A stretch of DNA of 64,000 bases from Acetobacterium sp. GTDB lineage: Bacteria > Bacillota > Clostridia > Eubacteriales > Eubacteriaceae. The stretch spans positions 1-64,000 of the forward strand of contig NZ_JAUSPS010000079.1 of the NCBI RefSeq assembly GCF_030652775.1, given 5' to 3'. Below the pieces are notes generated by a model that saw only the letters and a list, made by a program, of their open reading frames with translations, made no database searches and was not told where the DNA came from. Shown here piece after piece: positions 1-8,794 of this stretch; positions within the stretch are counted from its first letter, which is position 1, and every line of letters begins with the position of its first letter. Made by a program: the position numbers and the translations under genes.

Positions 1-124
1 AACCCACACCTGAATGTTGATTTCGAGAGGCCTGCTCTCATCTCTTATAAAGCATGAATTCAGATTTTCTACTTCCCCCCGTTCCACTTTCCTGAATCCT
101 TCAGGACACACTGAATCGCTTACA
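1..124 (-). mobile_element. Terminus of a second IS21-like element (partial)
   Basis: Read on the minus strand, this stretch starts at 124 with TGTAAGCG and matches, over about 75 bp with a few differences, the outer end of the IS remnant at 1116-1191. It lies directly against the truncated transposase, so I read it as the left end of another IS21-like copy that continues beyond the window and cut off the first one. The alternative is a repeat produced by deletion between two ends. The family identity of the terminus is recalled and was not checked. Confidence 0.45.
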
Positions 125-946
125 GAATTTTTCGTTGCGGATGGCCGCTGTAATCCAGTTGGTTACAACATTGACAGAACCTTCGACACCTGGTTTGTCT
201 TTGGGTGCCCTCACTCTTGTCGGTAACACGGCTGTATCATAGTATTCAGCCATTTCATGATAGGTTTTATTGATCTTTGGGGTATACCAGTCGTCGGTTC
301 TATCAACCCCGGTCTTGAGGTTATCAGGTATCAGCATCCGTGTACTGCCACCAAAGTGTTGATACATATGGATATGAGCGGCAATCCAGCTTTCCAGATC
401 CATTTTAAGAAAGGCTTCCACATAGGCATAGAGACTGTAATTCAGAACCCCGACAAATATATGGCAGGGGATCAGTTCCCCAGTATCGGTATCGATGATG
501 TAAGCTGGCTTTCCGGCCCAGTCCACTTCGATCTGTTCGCCGGGCTTGCGAGGAATGTGCATGGTTGCACGTTTCTTGTCGCTGTACTTCTGATAATGGT
601 GACAGAATTGCGTGTACATCAATGGAATATCTTTATTTTGCCGACAACCTTCACAATATTCATTCCAGAGAAGCTTTAACGTTACCCCACTGCGCAGCAT
701 TTCCTTATCAATGTAATCATAGTCCGGAAATTTGCGGTCCGATTTTGGGACGGATTTATCAGGAAATAATAATTTTTCCAGATCAGCATCCGTTGTTTCG
801 GCCGCTAACGGCCAGATGATGTTGCAGGCTTTCGCCCGATCAACAACATCCCGAACTGTTTTTCTGGCACAACCGCAGCTACTGGCAATACCAGTCTGGC
901 TGATGCCAAGGTTGAACAGCCTCAGAATTTCACGATATTTGGTCAT
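101..946 (-). pseudogene. istA: Truncated IS21 transposase (IstA)
   Basis: The 281-codon frame has an N-terminal helix-turn-helix (about residues 8-40) and the start of a DDE integrase core: an EVDWAGK segment near residue 140 and a PDNLKTGV segment near 207. These match IS21 IstA, the DNA-cutting transposase that works with the IstB ATPase. The protein stops just after the conserved VEGSV...WI block, and its last seven residues come from the adjoining terminus. Full IstA is usually 400-500 residues, so the C-terminal third is missing. A GGAGG-type ribosome site precedes the ATG at 946. Confidence 0.8.
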
Positions 947-1191
947 GAGAATGACCTCCTAAAATGGATTTACATCAGTTAAATGATGCATATATCCCTT
1001 ATACCCTGATTGGAACCTGACCGGAACGGTTGAAACGAAAACCCGGAAGCGTTGGCACGAAACACCGAAACGACTGGAACGAATATCCGGTTCGGTTGGA
1101 AAATTCGAAATACTCATAAAGCATGAATTCAGATTTTCTTCTTTCCTCCTTTCACTTCCTGAATCCTTCTGGACACACTTGGACGCTTACA
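125..1191 (-). mobile_element. Truncated IS21-family insertion sequence
   Basis: The remnant consists of an outer end (1116-1191), four 22-bp tandem transposase-binding-type repeats (1021-1108) and an istA gene lacking its 3' part. No istB helper gene is present. The left end reads inward from TGTAAGCG. The missing right half and the junction with a second terminus at 124/125 mark this as a dead element. Confidence 0.65.
1021..1108. repeat. Four 22-bp tandem repeats at the IS21 left end
   Basis: Units start at 1021, 1043, 1065 and 1087, each beginning CCG(G/A)A or CCGGTT and containing a TTGG/TTGA core. A degenerate fifth unit precedes them at 999-1020. Multiple terminal repeats bound by the transposase are typical of IS21 family ends. 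Confidence 0.6.
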
Positions 1192-1406
1192 ACAGACAAA
1201 AGCTGGAAACCGGACAACCAGCAAAATCTTTTCCAGACAGATTCCTCCAGATTTTCCCGCCACTTCAAAAAACTAAGAAAGACGACCCGAGTCCCGAAGA
1301 ACCCGAATCGTCTCTATTCTCTGTTTCTAAACCTTCCAGCTCAATAAGTTAAGTTGAATAAGTTAAGGTGACAGGCACCTTGAGTCTCTCCTTGAGTCTC
1401 TATTAG
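1192..1406. other. Gap between IS remnant and surface-protein gene
   Basis: No gene is seen here. The gap holds an imperfect hairpin with AGACGA/TCGTCT arms (about 1280-1315) and a short perfect hairpin AAGGTG-ACAGG-CACCTT (1367-1383), with GAGTCTC direct repeats between it and the stop of the surface-protein gene. Neither hairpin is followed by a convincing T-run on the minus strand, so I do not call a terminator. Confidence 0.4.
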
Positions 1407-4400
1407 TTAGTTAGTTGTCCATAAAGTTCCAGCTGTAGCATATGTGTATACTTTAGCTGCATAAGCATTTCCTGCTGCATCTGTTAATTTGGTTGCGTCT
1501 GCATTATGTGTAATTGTGTTAGTATCTAATGCATTTGCAAGTGTAAATGTTACAGTTTGTGCTGTACTATCATACATAGCACTAGTTATTGCTAGAGTAC
1601 CGCCAGCTGCTGTGAATGATGTTGCTACATCATCACCAGTAGCTAATGCTACACCTGCAATGTATAATGGTTCATCAAATGCTGCAACTACTGTGGTTAC
1701 ATTATTATCTGCACCAGTTAATGCTGGTAATGTAGCTGTTGGTGCTGTTACATCAACTACTAAAGAGAATGCTGTTGATGCTGCACTTACATTACCTGCA
1801 GGATCAGTTGCTGTTACTGTTAAAGAATGTGTTGCTTCTGTTAAAGCACTTGTTGTAATTGTAATTGTTGTACCGACTGCTGTGCCTGTACCGACTACAG
1901 TAGACCCATCAAGAACTGTAATCAGATCACCTGCTACGACATTTCCGATAACTACGTCTGGTGTTGTGTCATTAGTTACACCTGGTGAACTAGTATCACC
2001 TGCTACAGATGTAATTGTTGGAGTAGCAGGAACTGTTGTATCAGCTGTAACTGTATCAGTTGTTAATGTATTAATTTGTGCTGCTGTGTAAGTTGTTGTA
2101 TTACCAGCGGTATCAGTCAGTACATACAAACCAGTTGCTAATGTAATAGCTCCGTTATCACCACTTGCTACTGTTAAACCAATAGTCTTAGTACTAGCCG
2201 CAGTTGTTACAGCGGCATCTGTTACCGTACCAGTTGCATTTGCTGATGTTGCAGCAATCTGTACTGCCACAGTTACATTTTCGCTAAAAGTTAATGTGTA
2301 TGTTGCAGTTTCTCCAACTTTTGCTAAAGTAGTATCAGCAGAATTGTTAGATACTAATGCAGTGCCAGTAATTGTTGGTGCTGTGATATCAGTTCCTGAA
2401 ACTGTGAAGTTTACTGTTGCTGTCACACCACCTACATATGTATATGTAGCTGTGAATTTATCACCAGCAGTTGCATTGGCAATAGTTGTAGTTGTAGTAC
2501 CACTACCAGTAACTGCAAATGTAGAACCGGTTACTTTTGTCAAGTTTGATATAATAATTGTTGGGTTTGAAACAATTGCCACACCATATTGATCTACTAC
2601 TTTTGTAGCATCAAATACTGCTGTCAATTGTGCAGTTGCGATGCTACCATTTTGAACAAATGCAGCTCCATCAACAACCTTAGTTGTGTCGAATCCTGCA
2701 GAAGCTACTTTTGGTGTTGCATGTGATACTTTTAAAGTAGTATTCAGAACTGCAGCAGCTGCTCCAGTTGTACCATCGTAAACCTGAATAACTACAGGTA
2801 ATTCAAGAACTTTAGAATACGCAGTATCTGATGTGCTTGTCTGGAAGTCTGTAGCTGCATAACCAGTACTAGCTCCAGTTGTATCAGAAATCACATTACT
2901 TGTAACGGTTACTTTTCCTGTGATAGTTGTGGTATATTGTGATGCTGGCAGTAGTACTTTTGTACCATCCGCTTCTACACCATATACTTTGAGTGTCTTA
3001 TCATATTTTGTATCTGTTGTAACACTTGCATCACCATCGTTATACATCGTACCGATATCAGCTACTTCATAGCTTGCATATTCAGATTGAATACCCAATG
3101 CAAAAGTAATTGATTTCGAGCTACCTGTAATTGGTGCTGGAGTTGCGGTATTTGATAATGAGAATACTAAATTCTCTGTTGCTTCTAAGCCAGTACCTGA
3201 TAGTGCTGTTACAGTGAACTTATCAGTTGATACTGAAATTGTATGTCTTGCAGCATCTGAAGAATTAGATGTGCTTGCAATAGTAAATGGTGTTGTTGCA
3301 ACAATCGAGCTATCCAAAATAATAGCTGAATTTGCTGTCGTGTTCATCCATGTATTAACTTGTGCATCTGTTAGAGTTCGACCATATTGATCTTGAACCA
3401 CTAAGTCTTTTGCATAAATGTCTTGTGATGAACCTTGTGCGATTGTTGTTTGAACAACAGGAACGGTTGTTGTATCAACTCCTGCAATTGTTGTAGGAAC
3501 AGCGGTTTCTTTCACATTTACCATCAAGCTTGAGAAATTACCACCATCTGTGACAATAGATGTTAAGTATACTGGTAAATCAGCATTTGTTTCTGCACCA
3601 GTGGATGGAGCAGTAAATACTAATCTAGCTGTGCCATCTGCTTTTTGCTGTAATGCCAAGTTTGATGAGAAAGTAACTTTAGTGTTTAAATCTGAATATT
3701 TTGTTACAGCAGTTCCAAATTGGTCAACAGCTGCAAAAGGTATTTCAGCTGTTTCACCTTCTGAAATAACAGTTGTTGGAGATGACATTGTAAATGTCTT
3801 AACTGCTGCTTTTGCTTCAGATGTAATATCATATGTTACTGATTTTCCGGTGAGGTTAGAAATAGATTGAATGGTAGCAGTACCACCCTTATCTGCATTC
3901 GTTCCTCTTACAATTTTAACAGCCTCATATACTACACCATTAATTGTTACATCAGTATCAGTACCTGTTGTAGTTGATGGTGATGCAATAAATAAAGGAT
4001 TAGTAGAAAGCATTGTTAACTGAGTAACAGTTGGATTGTCAATTTTGTTGCCATATTGATCGGTTACTTCATATAACAGAATATAACGGCTATCAACAAA
4101 CCCGGCTGGAAGTGTATCAATTAATTTTGCTGTTGTTTTATCATAGATCCCTTTAAATACGGTTGTATCTGCTTTAGATTCTAAACCAACAACTACACTA
4201 TCATTCACTACAGTACCTGTCGCAGCATGTACGCCTGTTAAATAAACAGTAGCACCTGGAATGAATTGAGCAGTAGTGGAATAATTACCTATGGTCAATT
4301 TACCATCAGCAGTTGTTGTTGGAACGGTATCAATTACTGCTCCACCAGTGGATGGTGTCCAAGTAAGTGTCTGTCCAACCATTTTTTCGCCATACTGATT

Positions 4401-5537
4401 AAGTACTTGGTAATTTGCAAAAATCGTGCAATTAGCAGAATAAGAACCACTTACTGCAGGATTTAATGGTGCTGTTTCAGTGGTAACAACGATCGAAGAA
4501 ACTTTTTCATCGGCAGCTGTTACAGTTGCTGTTGAAGTATTACCATCAGCTACTAAAGTAATCGTATAATCACCTTTAGTTAAATTACTTGTGGTATCAA
4601 TCACAGCTGACATCTTATCCTCAGCATAAACAACACCATCAAGGTTTACATTAACAGATGCTTTTTTGACGGTTAATGTATCTGTTGCTGTGTCTACTGC
4701 CTGAGTAAATGTAACAGTAATTTTATCTTTTCCTGTTGCTACAGCAGTATCAATTCCAGTAACCATTACCAATGCATCAATCGCATCGTTAATAGCTGCT
4801 GTTGCTGCATCAACTTCTGCTTGTGTATTAGCATCAGTTACAACATTATCAGTTAAAGCTGTTTGAAGAGCTGTCCATGATGCTGCTGTATAATCAGCTT
4901 CGGTTAAAGCTGCTGCTGCTGCTACTGCTGCGTTGTAAGCAGTTAAGTCAGATTTTTCTGTTACGATTTTAACTTCTAGAGCTTCTAATCGTAAGGAAGA
5001 ACCAGTAGTACCAAGTTCTTGTCCATCTTCAAACCATGCGGTATCACCGATTTTTTGGATATGGCCTTTGTACATTACTTTGTAACCTTGTACGGCGTTG
5101 CCGGCATCGTCTACTAAATTAATTTCAATAGCTTCGATACGTTGGGCTTGACCTTCAGTTCCGGCAAAATTACCGTTTAGAACTGGAGCCATCCAGCCGA
5201 CGTTTTGAACGTGAACTCGATATTGGATATTTACATTAGCTGGTTTGTTGGTTAATTGAATCCAGAAACCTTCTAATCGTAGGCTTTGGCCTATTGTACC
5301 CAATTGATTTGGGCCTTGAATCCATGTACCATCTGTTGGATAGTTACCAACATTTTGGATGTGTCCCCGATATTCAACCCCCGCTGCGTCTGTTGCAGTA
5401 GTTGTTGCGTTTCCAGATAATAATCCTACAAACGAATCCCAAGCTGATGGTTGTTCATTAGCTGCGAATACGCTTGACGAGAATACCATGGAGAGCATCA
5501 TCAATACTGATAAAATGCTTACTGTAATCTTCTTCAT
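1407..5537 (-). CDS. Secreted surface protein with ChW repeats and Ig-like domains
   Basis: This is a 1376-residue exported protein. Residues 1-26 are a classic signal peptide (MKKITVS, hydrophobic core, VFAA). About residues 56-190 carry three clostridial hydrophobic-W repeats (G-H-x-Q-x-x-G and LRLEA/LRLEG patterns). Next comes a helical FIVAR-like segment (about 197-258, rich in A and T), then a long Thr/Ala/Val-rich tail of bacterial Ig-like repeats, several with the DQYG motif. The last repeats contain DTTVPATP and DPAGNVS signatures. ChW repeats are linked to cell-surface attachment or polysaccharide binding in clostridia; an S-layer or adhesin role is inference. Codon use is A/T-rich compared with flanking genes, and a strong RBS (GGAGG) precedes the ATG. 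Confidence 0.75.
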   Translation of the reverse strand: MKKITVSILSVLMMLSMVFSSSVFAANEQPSAWDSFVGLLSGNATTTATDAAGVEYRGHIQNVGNYPTDGTWIQGPNQLGTIGQSLRLEGFWIQLTNKPANVNIQYRVHVQNVGWMAPVLNGNFAGTEGQAQRIEAIEINLVDDAGNAVQGYKVMYKGHIQKIGDTAWFEDGQELGTTGSSLRLEALEVKIVTEKSDLTAYNAAVAAAAALTEADYTAASWTALQTALTDNVVTDANTQAEVDAATAAINDAIDALVMVTGIDTAVATGKDKITVTFTQAVDTATDTLTVKKASVNVNLDGVVYAEDKMSAVIDTTSNLTKGDYTITLVADGNTSTATVTAADEKVSSIVVTTETAPLNPAVSGSYSANCTIFANYQVLNQYGEKMVGQTLTWTPSTGGAVIDTVPTTTADGKLTIGNYSTTAQFIPGATVYLTGVHAATGTVVNDSVVVGLESKADTTVFKGIYDKTTAKLIDTLPAGFVDSRYILLYEVTDQYGNKIDNPTVTQLTMLSTNPLFIASPSTTTGTDTDVTINGVVYEAVKIVRGTNADKGGTATIQSISNLTGKSVTYDITSEAKAAVKTFTMSSPTTVISEGETAEIPFAAVDQFGTAVTKYSDLNTKVTFSSNLALQQKADGTARLVFTAPSTGAETNADLPVYLTSIVTDGGNFSSLMVNVKETAVPTTIAGVDTTTVPVVQTTIAQGSSQDIYAKDLVVQDQYGRTLTDAQVNTWMNTTANSAIILDSSIVATTPFTIASTSNSSDAARHTISVSTDKFTVTALSGTGLEATENLVFSLSNTATPAPITGSSKSITFALGIQSEYASYEVADIGTMYNDGDASVTTDTKYDKTLKVYGVEADGTKVLLPASQYTTTITGKVTVTSNVISDTTGASTGYAATDFQTSTSDTAYSKVLELPVVIQVYDGTTGAAAAVLNTTLKVSHATPKVASAGFDTTKVVDGAAFVQNGSIATAQLTAVFDATKVVDQYGVAIVSNPTIIISNLTKVTGSTFAVTGSGTTTTTIANATAGDKFTATYTYVGGVTATVNFTVSGTDITAPTITGTALVSNNSADTTLAKVGETATYTLTFSENVTVAVQIAATSANATGTVTDAAVTTAASTKTIGLTVASGDNGAITLATGLYVLTDTAGNTTTYTAAQINTLTTDTVTADTTVPATPTITSVAGDTSSPGVTNDTTPDVVIGNVVAGDLITVLDGSTVVGTGTAVGTTITITTSALTEATHSLTVTATDPAGNVSAASTAFSLVVDVTAPTATLPALTGADNNVTTVVAAFDEPLYIAGVALATGDDVATSFTAAGGTLAITSAMYDSTAQTVTFTLANALDTNTITHNADATKLTDAAGNAYAAKVYTYATAGTLWTTN

Positions 5538-5777
5538 ACTTTGTTTCCTCCGTTGTTAAATTTTGTTTTTTTTATCCGGAAGTTCCAGCAATAACTGTTA
5601 CATTAGTCGCCTAGAAATTCCAGAGCTTAATCATGCTCCATATTTAATTGTCTAAATTTACGGTTCGAACTGTCCCTCTTTCCTCCTTCCTAATTTTTAG
5701 CTACACAAACCGTTTTCTTTTTTTGAAAAATCCGGTTTGCCAATACAGTTAAACGGTAAACCTAGAAAGAGCGTTCT
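5538..5777 (-). promoter_or_regulatory. Long structured 5' leader of the surface-protein gene
   Basis: About 240 nt separate the predicted transcription start from the ATG. On the transcribed strand, GGTTTACC (5755-5762) can pair with GGCAAACC (5734-5741, one mismatch). Alternatively the overlapping CAAACCG (5733-5739) can pair with CGGTTTG (5706-5712). The two hairpins share the CAAACC segment and cannot coexist, as in an attenuator or mRNA-stability switch. No known riboswitch family is recognised. Confidence 0.4.
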
Positions 5778-5783
5778 TGTATG

Positions 5784-5812
5784 ATTCTACACCTTCTTAT
5801 GATGTTTTGCAA
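5784..5812 (-). promoter_or_regulatory. Sigma-A type promoter of the surface-protein gene
   Basis: On the minus strand, TTGCAA (5807-5812) and TAGAAT (5784-5789) are separated by exactly 17 bp. This places the start near 5777. Confidence 0.6.
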
Positions 5813-6135
5813 TAAATATCGTTGTTTTTTTGAATAAAAAACGTGGTTTTTACATTTCAAAACCGAAACAATGATGGGTTCAGCTCACACATTTGACACA
5901 TTATTATCTTTTGTATCGACAATATATTAACTGCTTTCATTTTTGACCAAACAAACTGCACTTGATGCGATAAAATCGCTCTCATTATCATTTCTTCGAT
6001 GGTAGCGATCAGCTCCTTTCGGAATGTAACTTCGAATCGACATTTTTTTCTCTACGACTGGTTAACGCCCGGGGCGGGAGTTTTATTGCATCGGATTTCA
6101 GTTTTTTTATTTTTTTTAGCGGGTGCGCAATTTTC
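5813..6135. other. Intergenic region without recognised gene
   Basis: A/T-rich stretch between the surface-protein promoter and the first REP-like cluster. Only short antisense-like frames without ribosome sites occur. Confidence 0.4.
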
Positions 6136-6322
6136 GCACAAGGGGACAGTTCTTTTGTGTCCTTTTATTAAAAATATTTGGTTGACACAAGAAGAACCGT
6201 CCCCTTTTGCTTTTGTTCTTCTATTTAAACTATTTAGTTGACACAAGAAAAACCGTCCCCTTTTGCTTTTGTTCTTCTATTTAAACTATTTGGTTGACAC
6301 AAGAAAAACCGTCCCCTTATGC
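6136..6322. repeat. REP-like element, family 1, with tripled right half
   Basis: A complete copy (6136-6210) has arms GCACAAGGGGACAGTTCTT and GAAGAACCGTCCCCTTTTGC. The right arm plus spacer is then repeated as 56-bp units starting at 6181, 6237 and 6293. The cluster ends six bases before the stop of the anti-sigma gene. Confidence 0.85.
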
Positions 6323-6327
6323 TTTTC

Positions 6328-7452
6328 CTATTTGCTGTCGATGGGTTCTTCGGGGATTACTTCGGCGGGTTGTTCTTCCGGCTCGGTTGGGGGTTTTTCG
6401 CTTAAGGGTTTTTTCTCTTCGTCAACCGCTTCGGTTTCTTTTTCCGGTGGGGTGACAACTGGTTCGGTTGGGGTAGGGGGATCGACAATGGTAACTGCCG
6501 GGGTTTCCGGGGTTAAAATCACGACCGGATCACTTGGTGGTGTTTCTTTATTGGCACTGTTTGTGTTGTCACTCGGTGCGCTGGTGGACTCTGGTGGTTT
6601 CACCTCGGTGATTTCTTCGGTGGGGGTGGTTGGTGTGCCAAGATCTTTGGTCTCTTTTTCAGGCACATCGACCTTAATGACGTTGGTGAGATCGACTGAT
6701 TTTTCTTTGGATACTGCCAGCAAATCGGTCAGGGACATTGCGGCCAGGGTTTCCATACTCAGCGAACTGTCGGCGACAATCAATTCTTTCATGACATTGA
6801 GTTTGCCGGTGGAAACACTATACTGCTCGGCCTCGGTAACCGCCTGGTTATCAGGAGTGACGGTCTGTCTGACTACCGTGGCGGAGATGTTCTCGGCGGT
6901 GGCACTGTCTTTTATCACCTGGTTGAGGGTTGCTGCCAGATCATCGGCTTTGGCGCTGCTCTGATTTTCTACTGACACCATCACAACGCTTTTATTCTCG
7001 TCCAGATAACCGTTTTTGATCATGGCGGTGATAATCACCCCGACTGAAGCTTCGAGGTTGGTCTGACCCAGGTTCTCCTCATCAAGCAACGTCTGCACAT
7101 CCTGATCAAAGGCTTTAACCGAAAGAATCTGTTTGTGCTTGTTGGTAACAATTTCGACACTCTGGTTGGCGTCCAGGGCAATGATGCTCTCGGGCGCTTT
7201 AAACTCCGCAAACCAGGTAGTCACGCAGACCAGCATCACCAGAGCGCCGGCAACAGCCATCGAGAGCGGCTTAAAGTAACGCTGCCCCTTCCCCTGCTTT
7301 ATCGCCGGGGTTTGCTGTTGCCGGGTGACATAGTCATGCTCGGTCATTTTGGTGACGGGCATGGCAGCCAGCTTTTCAAAGTCCAGACCAGGAGCCTGGC
7401 TGATGCTTCGGCAAAGCGACGCTTCTATATTCAATTTTTTATGATAGCTCAT
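6328..7452 (-). CDS. RsgI-like membrane anti-sigma factor
   Basis: The 374-residue protein has a cytoplasmic N-terminus of about 60 residues, one membrane segment (about 63-81) and then an extracytoplasmic RsgI-type domain that begins SIIALDANQSVEI at about residue 89. The last ~110 residues are rich in Pro, Glu and Thr and probably span or contact the wall. RsgI proteins hold an ECF sigma factor at the membrane until an outside signal releases it. Its start overlaps the stop of the sigma gene (TAATG), so the two are translationally coupled. No carbohydrate-binding domain is seen at the C-terminus, so the signal sensed is unknown. Confidence 0.72.
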   Translation of the reverse strand: MSYHKKLNIEASLCRSISQAPGLDFEKLAAMPVTKMTEHDYVTRQQQTPAIKQGKGQRYFKPLSMAVAGALVMLVCVTTWFAEFKAPESIIALDANQSVEIVTNKHKQILSVKAFDQDVQTLLDEENLGQTNLEASVGVIITAMIKNGYLDENKSVVMVSVENQSSAKADDLAATLNQVIKDSATAENISATVVRQTVTPDNQAVTEAEQYSVSTGKLNVMKELIVADSSLSMETLAAMSLTDLLAVSKEKSVDLTNVIKVDVPEKETKDLGTPTTPTEEITEVKPPESTSAPSDNTNSANKETPPSDPVVILTPETPAVTIVDPPTPTEPVVTPPEKETEAVDEEKKPLSEKPPTEPEEQPAEVIPEEPIDSK

Positions 7453-8042
7453 TATAACACCTCCTGTTCGATGAGATATTTTTTCAATTTTTTCAGTCCC
7501 CGATGATACTTGGACAGAACGGTGGATAGGTTCATCTCCAGATTTTTGGCGATTTCGCGGTGGGTAAACCCGGAAATCGCATGTAAAAGAATGATTTCGG
7601 TTTCTTCGCTGCTGAGTATTTTCAGTGCGGTCTGGAGAACCAACTGGTCTTCCTGATCACTGATGTAGGAAAAGTTCAGGTCATTTTCGATATCGGCGAT
7701 TTCAATACTGTCGTTTTTCTGTCTGTTCCTAATTTTGCTGATCGACAGATTCCGGGCGATGGTAAAGACCCAGGCCATTGGTTTGCCCATCGGCTGGTAA
7801 AGATGGGCGGCCGCCCTGATCTTTAGATAGGTATCCTGGACGACATCTAGCGTATCATCATGATTCTTTAAGGTCGATAAAACAAACGCATAGACGGATC
7901 GTTCCGTCAGGCGATAAAATTCCTCAAATGCGGCCATATCATTTTCGGCAATCCGGATGAATATGGCTTCATCGATATTTAGTTTTTGTTTTTCAGCACT
8001 ACCGACGTTGTTCAGTACCACCATCGAAAGGAATAGATTCAT
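7452..8042 (-). CDS. ECF-type RNA polymerase sigma factor
   Basis: The 196-residue protein has sigma region 2 (about residues 35-105, with the DVVQDTYLKI and AWVFTIARN motifs) and region 4 (about 135-190, with an HREIAKNLEMNLSTV helix-turn-helix). There is no region 3, which is the ECF layout. It would direct RNA polymerase to a small regulon, probably including its own operon, and be held by the coupled RsgI-like protein. The first ~15 residues look dispensable: a shorter start at an internal Met is possible, but the ATG at 8042 follows a G-rich ribosome site. The nearby surface protein is a conceivable target, but that is inference. Confidence 0.82.
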   Translation of the reverse strand: MNLFLSMVVLNNVGSAEKQKLNIDEAIFIRIAENDMAAFEEFYRLTERSVYAFVLSTLKNHDDTLDVVQDTYLKIRAAAHLYQPMGKPMAWVFTIARNLSISKIRNRQKNDSIEIADIENDLNFSYISDQEDQLVLQTALKILSSEETEIILLHAISGFTHREIAKNLEMNLSTVLSKYHRGLKKLKKYLIEQEVL

Positions 8043-8131
8043 CAGCGAACCCCCAACATTATATTAACGTTTTGTTAAGACGTTTTATTGCATTGATTTT
8101 GACGTTTTTTATTTTTTTGCACAGCGTGGTG

Positions 8132-8255
8132 GCACAAGGGGACAGTTCTTTTGTGTCCTCATGTAAAAAAATTGGTTGACACAAGAAAATCCGTCCCCTC
8201 GTGCTCTCATGTAAAAAAAAAATTGGTTGACACAAGAAAAACCGTCCCCTTTCGC
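8132..8255. repeat. REP-like element, family 1, with doubled right half
   Basis: A full copy spans 8132-8204. A second right arm (CACAAGAAAAACCGTCCCC) follows at about 8230-8250. Confidence 0.85.
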
Positions 8256-8258
8256 CCG

Positions 8259-8320
8259 TGACATAGGGACATTTCATCTTTCATCCCGATGGGCTGACAG
8301 ACGTAACGTCCCCAAGTCAT
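8259..8320. repeat. REP-like palindrome, family 2
   Basis: The arms are TGACATAGGGACATTTC and GTAACGTCCCCAAGTCA around a centre containing CATCCCGATGGGCTGACAG. It directly abuts the family 1 element. Confidence 0.75.
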
Positions 8321-8410
8321 CCCCTATTATCAGCCATAAATAAGAAAAAGACAAGATGTGGCATGTTGTGTGCCAGATATTTTTTTCGTTTTTTTGTTTC
8401 GCAAATGCTT

Positions 8411-8480
8411 ACAGGCGTGAAAAGGAGACATCTCCGGTGTCATCCATGATGGGAATGACACCTCGTAACGTCTCCCTTTT
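8411..8480. repeat. Diverged family 2 palindrome
   Basis: The arms GTGAAAAGGAGACATC and TAACGTCTCCCTTTT surround a CATCCATGATGGGAATGACA centre. The layout matches family 2, but GGAGAC replaces GGGGAC in the arms. Confidence 0.5.
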
Positions 8481-8594
8481 ATATCTGCTTGTGAAGTCTA
8501 TTTTATTGTCTCTTTGCTGTAGATACCCATATCGTTTTTTATATACCTTATTATAACATAAAAGGCGTGGTTTATTTTTTTTTAAGGTTTTTTA

Positions 8595-8672
8595 AAGTTA
8601 CCAAGTCATACTCTCCCCCTGGCGGGCGAATTTTTATCTCCGGGAAGCCAAGGTTTGTAGGTGACTTTTTTT
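8595..8672 (+). ncRNA. Candidate structured RNA ending in a U-run
   Basis: AAGTTACC (8595-8602) pairs with GGTGACTT (8660-8667, one G-U), followed by a run of T. Enclosed are CTCCCCCTGGCGGGCGAA and CTCCGGGAAGCC, with a TGGC/GCCA pairing. This G/C-rich, conserved-looking core in an A/T-rich gap resembles a riboswitch aptamer or a cis-regulatory hairpin. The core reminds me of the Moco/Tuco RNA motif, but I recall that consensus only loosely. The downstream gene is the PocR transducer, about 120 bp away. Confidence 0.4.
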
Positions 8673-8794
8673 AATTGACGTGATAGAATGTAACTATTAT
8701 GGGAATATAATTTTTATCAGGTTTTTTTATGTACACGATATCAGTAACTACTAAAATGATGTCTTAGGATAATTTTTTATGAAGGAGAATTTAA

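Noticed and set aside
1021-1108. Regular ~22-bp repeats that might be a CRISPR array
   Set aside because: The units are contiguous with no spacers and lie at the end of an IS21-like element.
1489-4466. Long plus-strand open frames opposite the surface-protein gene
   Set aside because: Low-complexity Val/Ala/Thr antisense frames without ribosome sites; they mirror the Thr/Ala-rich repeats of the real gene.
5700-5765. Cyclic di-GMP-I riboswitch in the surface-protein leader
   Set aside because: GGCAAACC is present, but the GACGCAAAGC segment and the tetraloop-receptor layout are missing.
6181-6322. 56-bp periodic repeats as a CRISPR
   Set aside because: The whole period is repeated, with no unique spacers and no cas genes; it is a REP-like half-element expansion.
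8595-8672. Cobalamin riboswitch upstream of the PocR gene
   Set aside because: No B12-box-like sequence is seen on either strand; only the generic structured-RNA call is kept.
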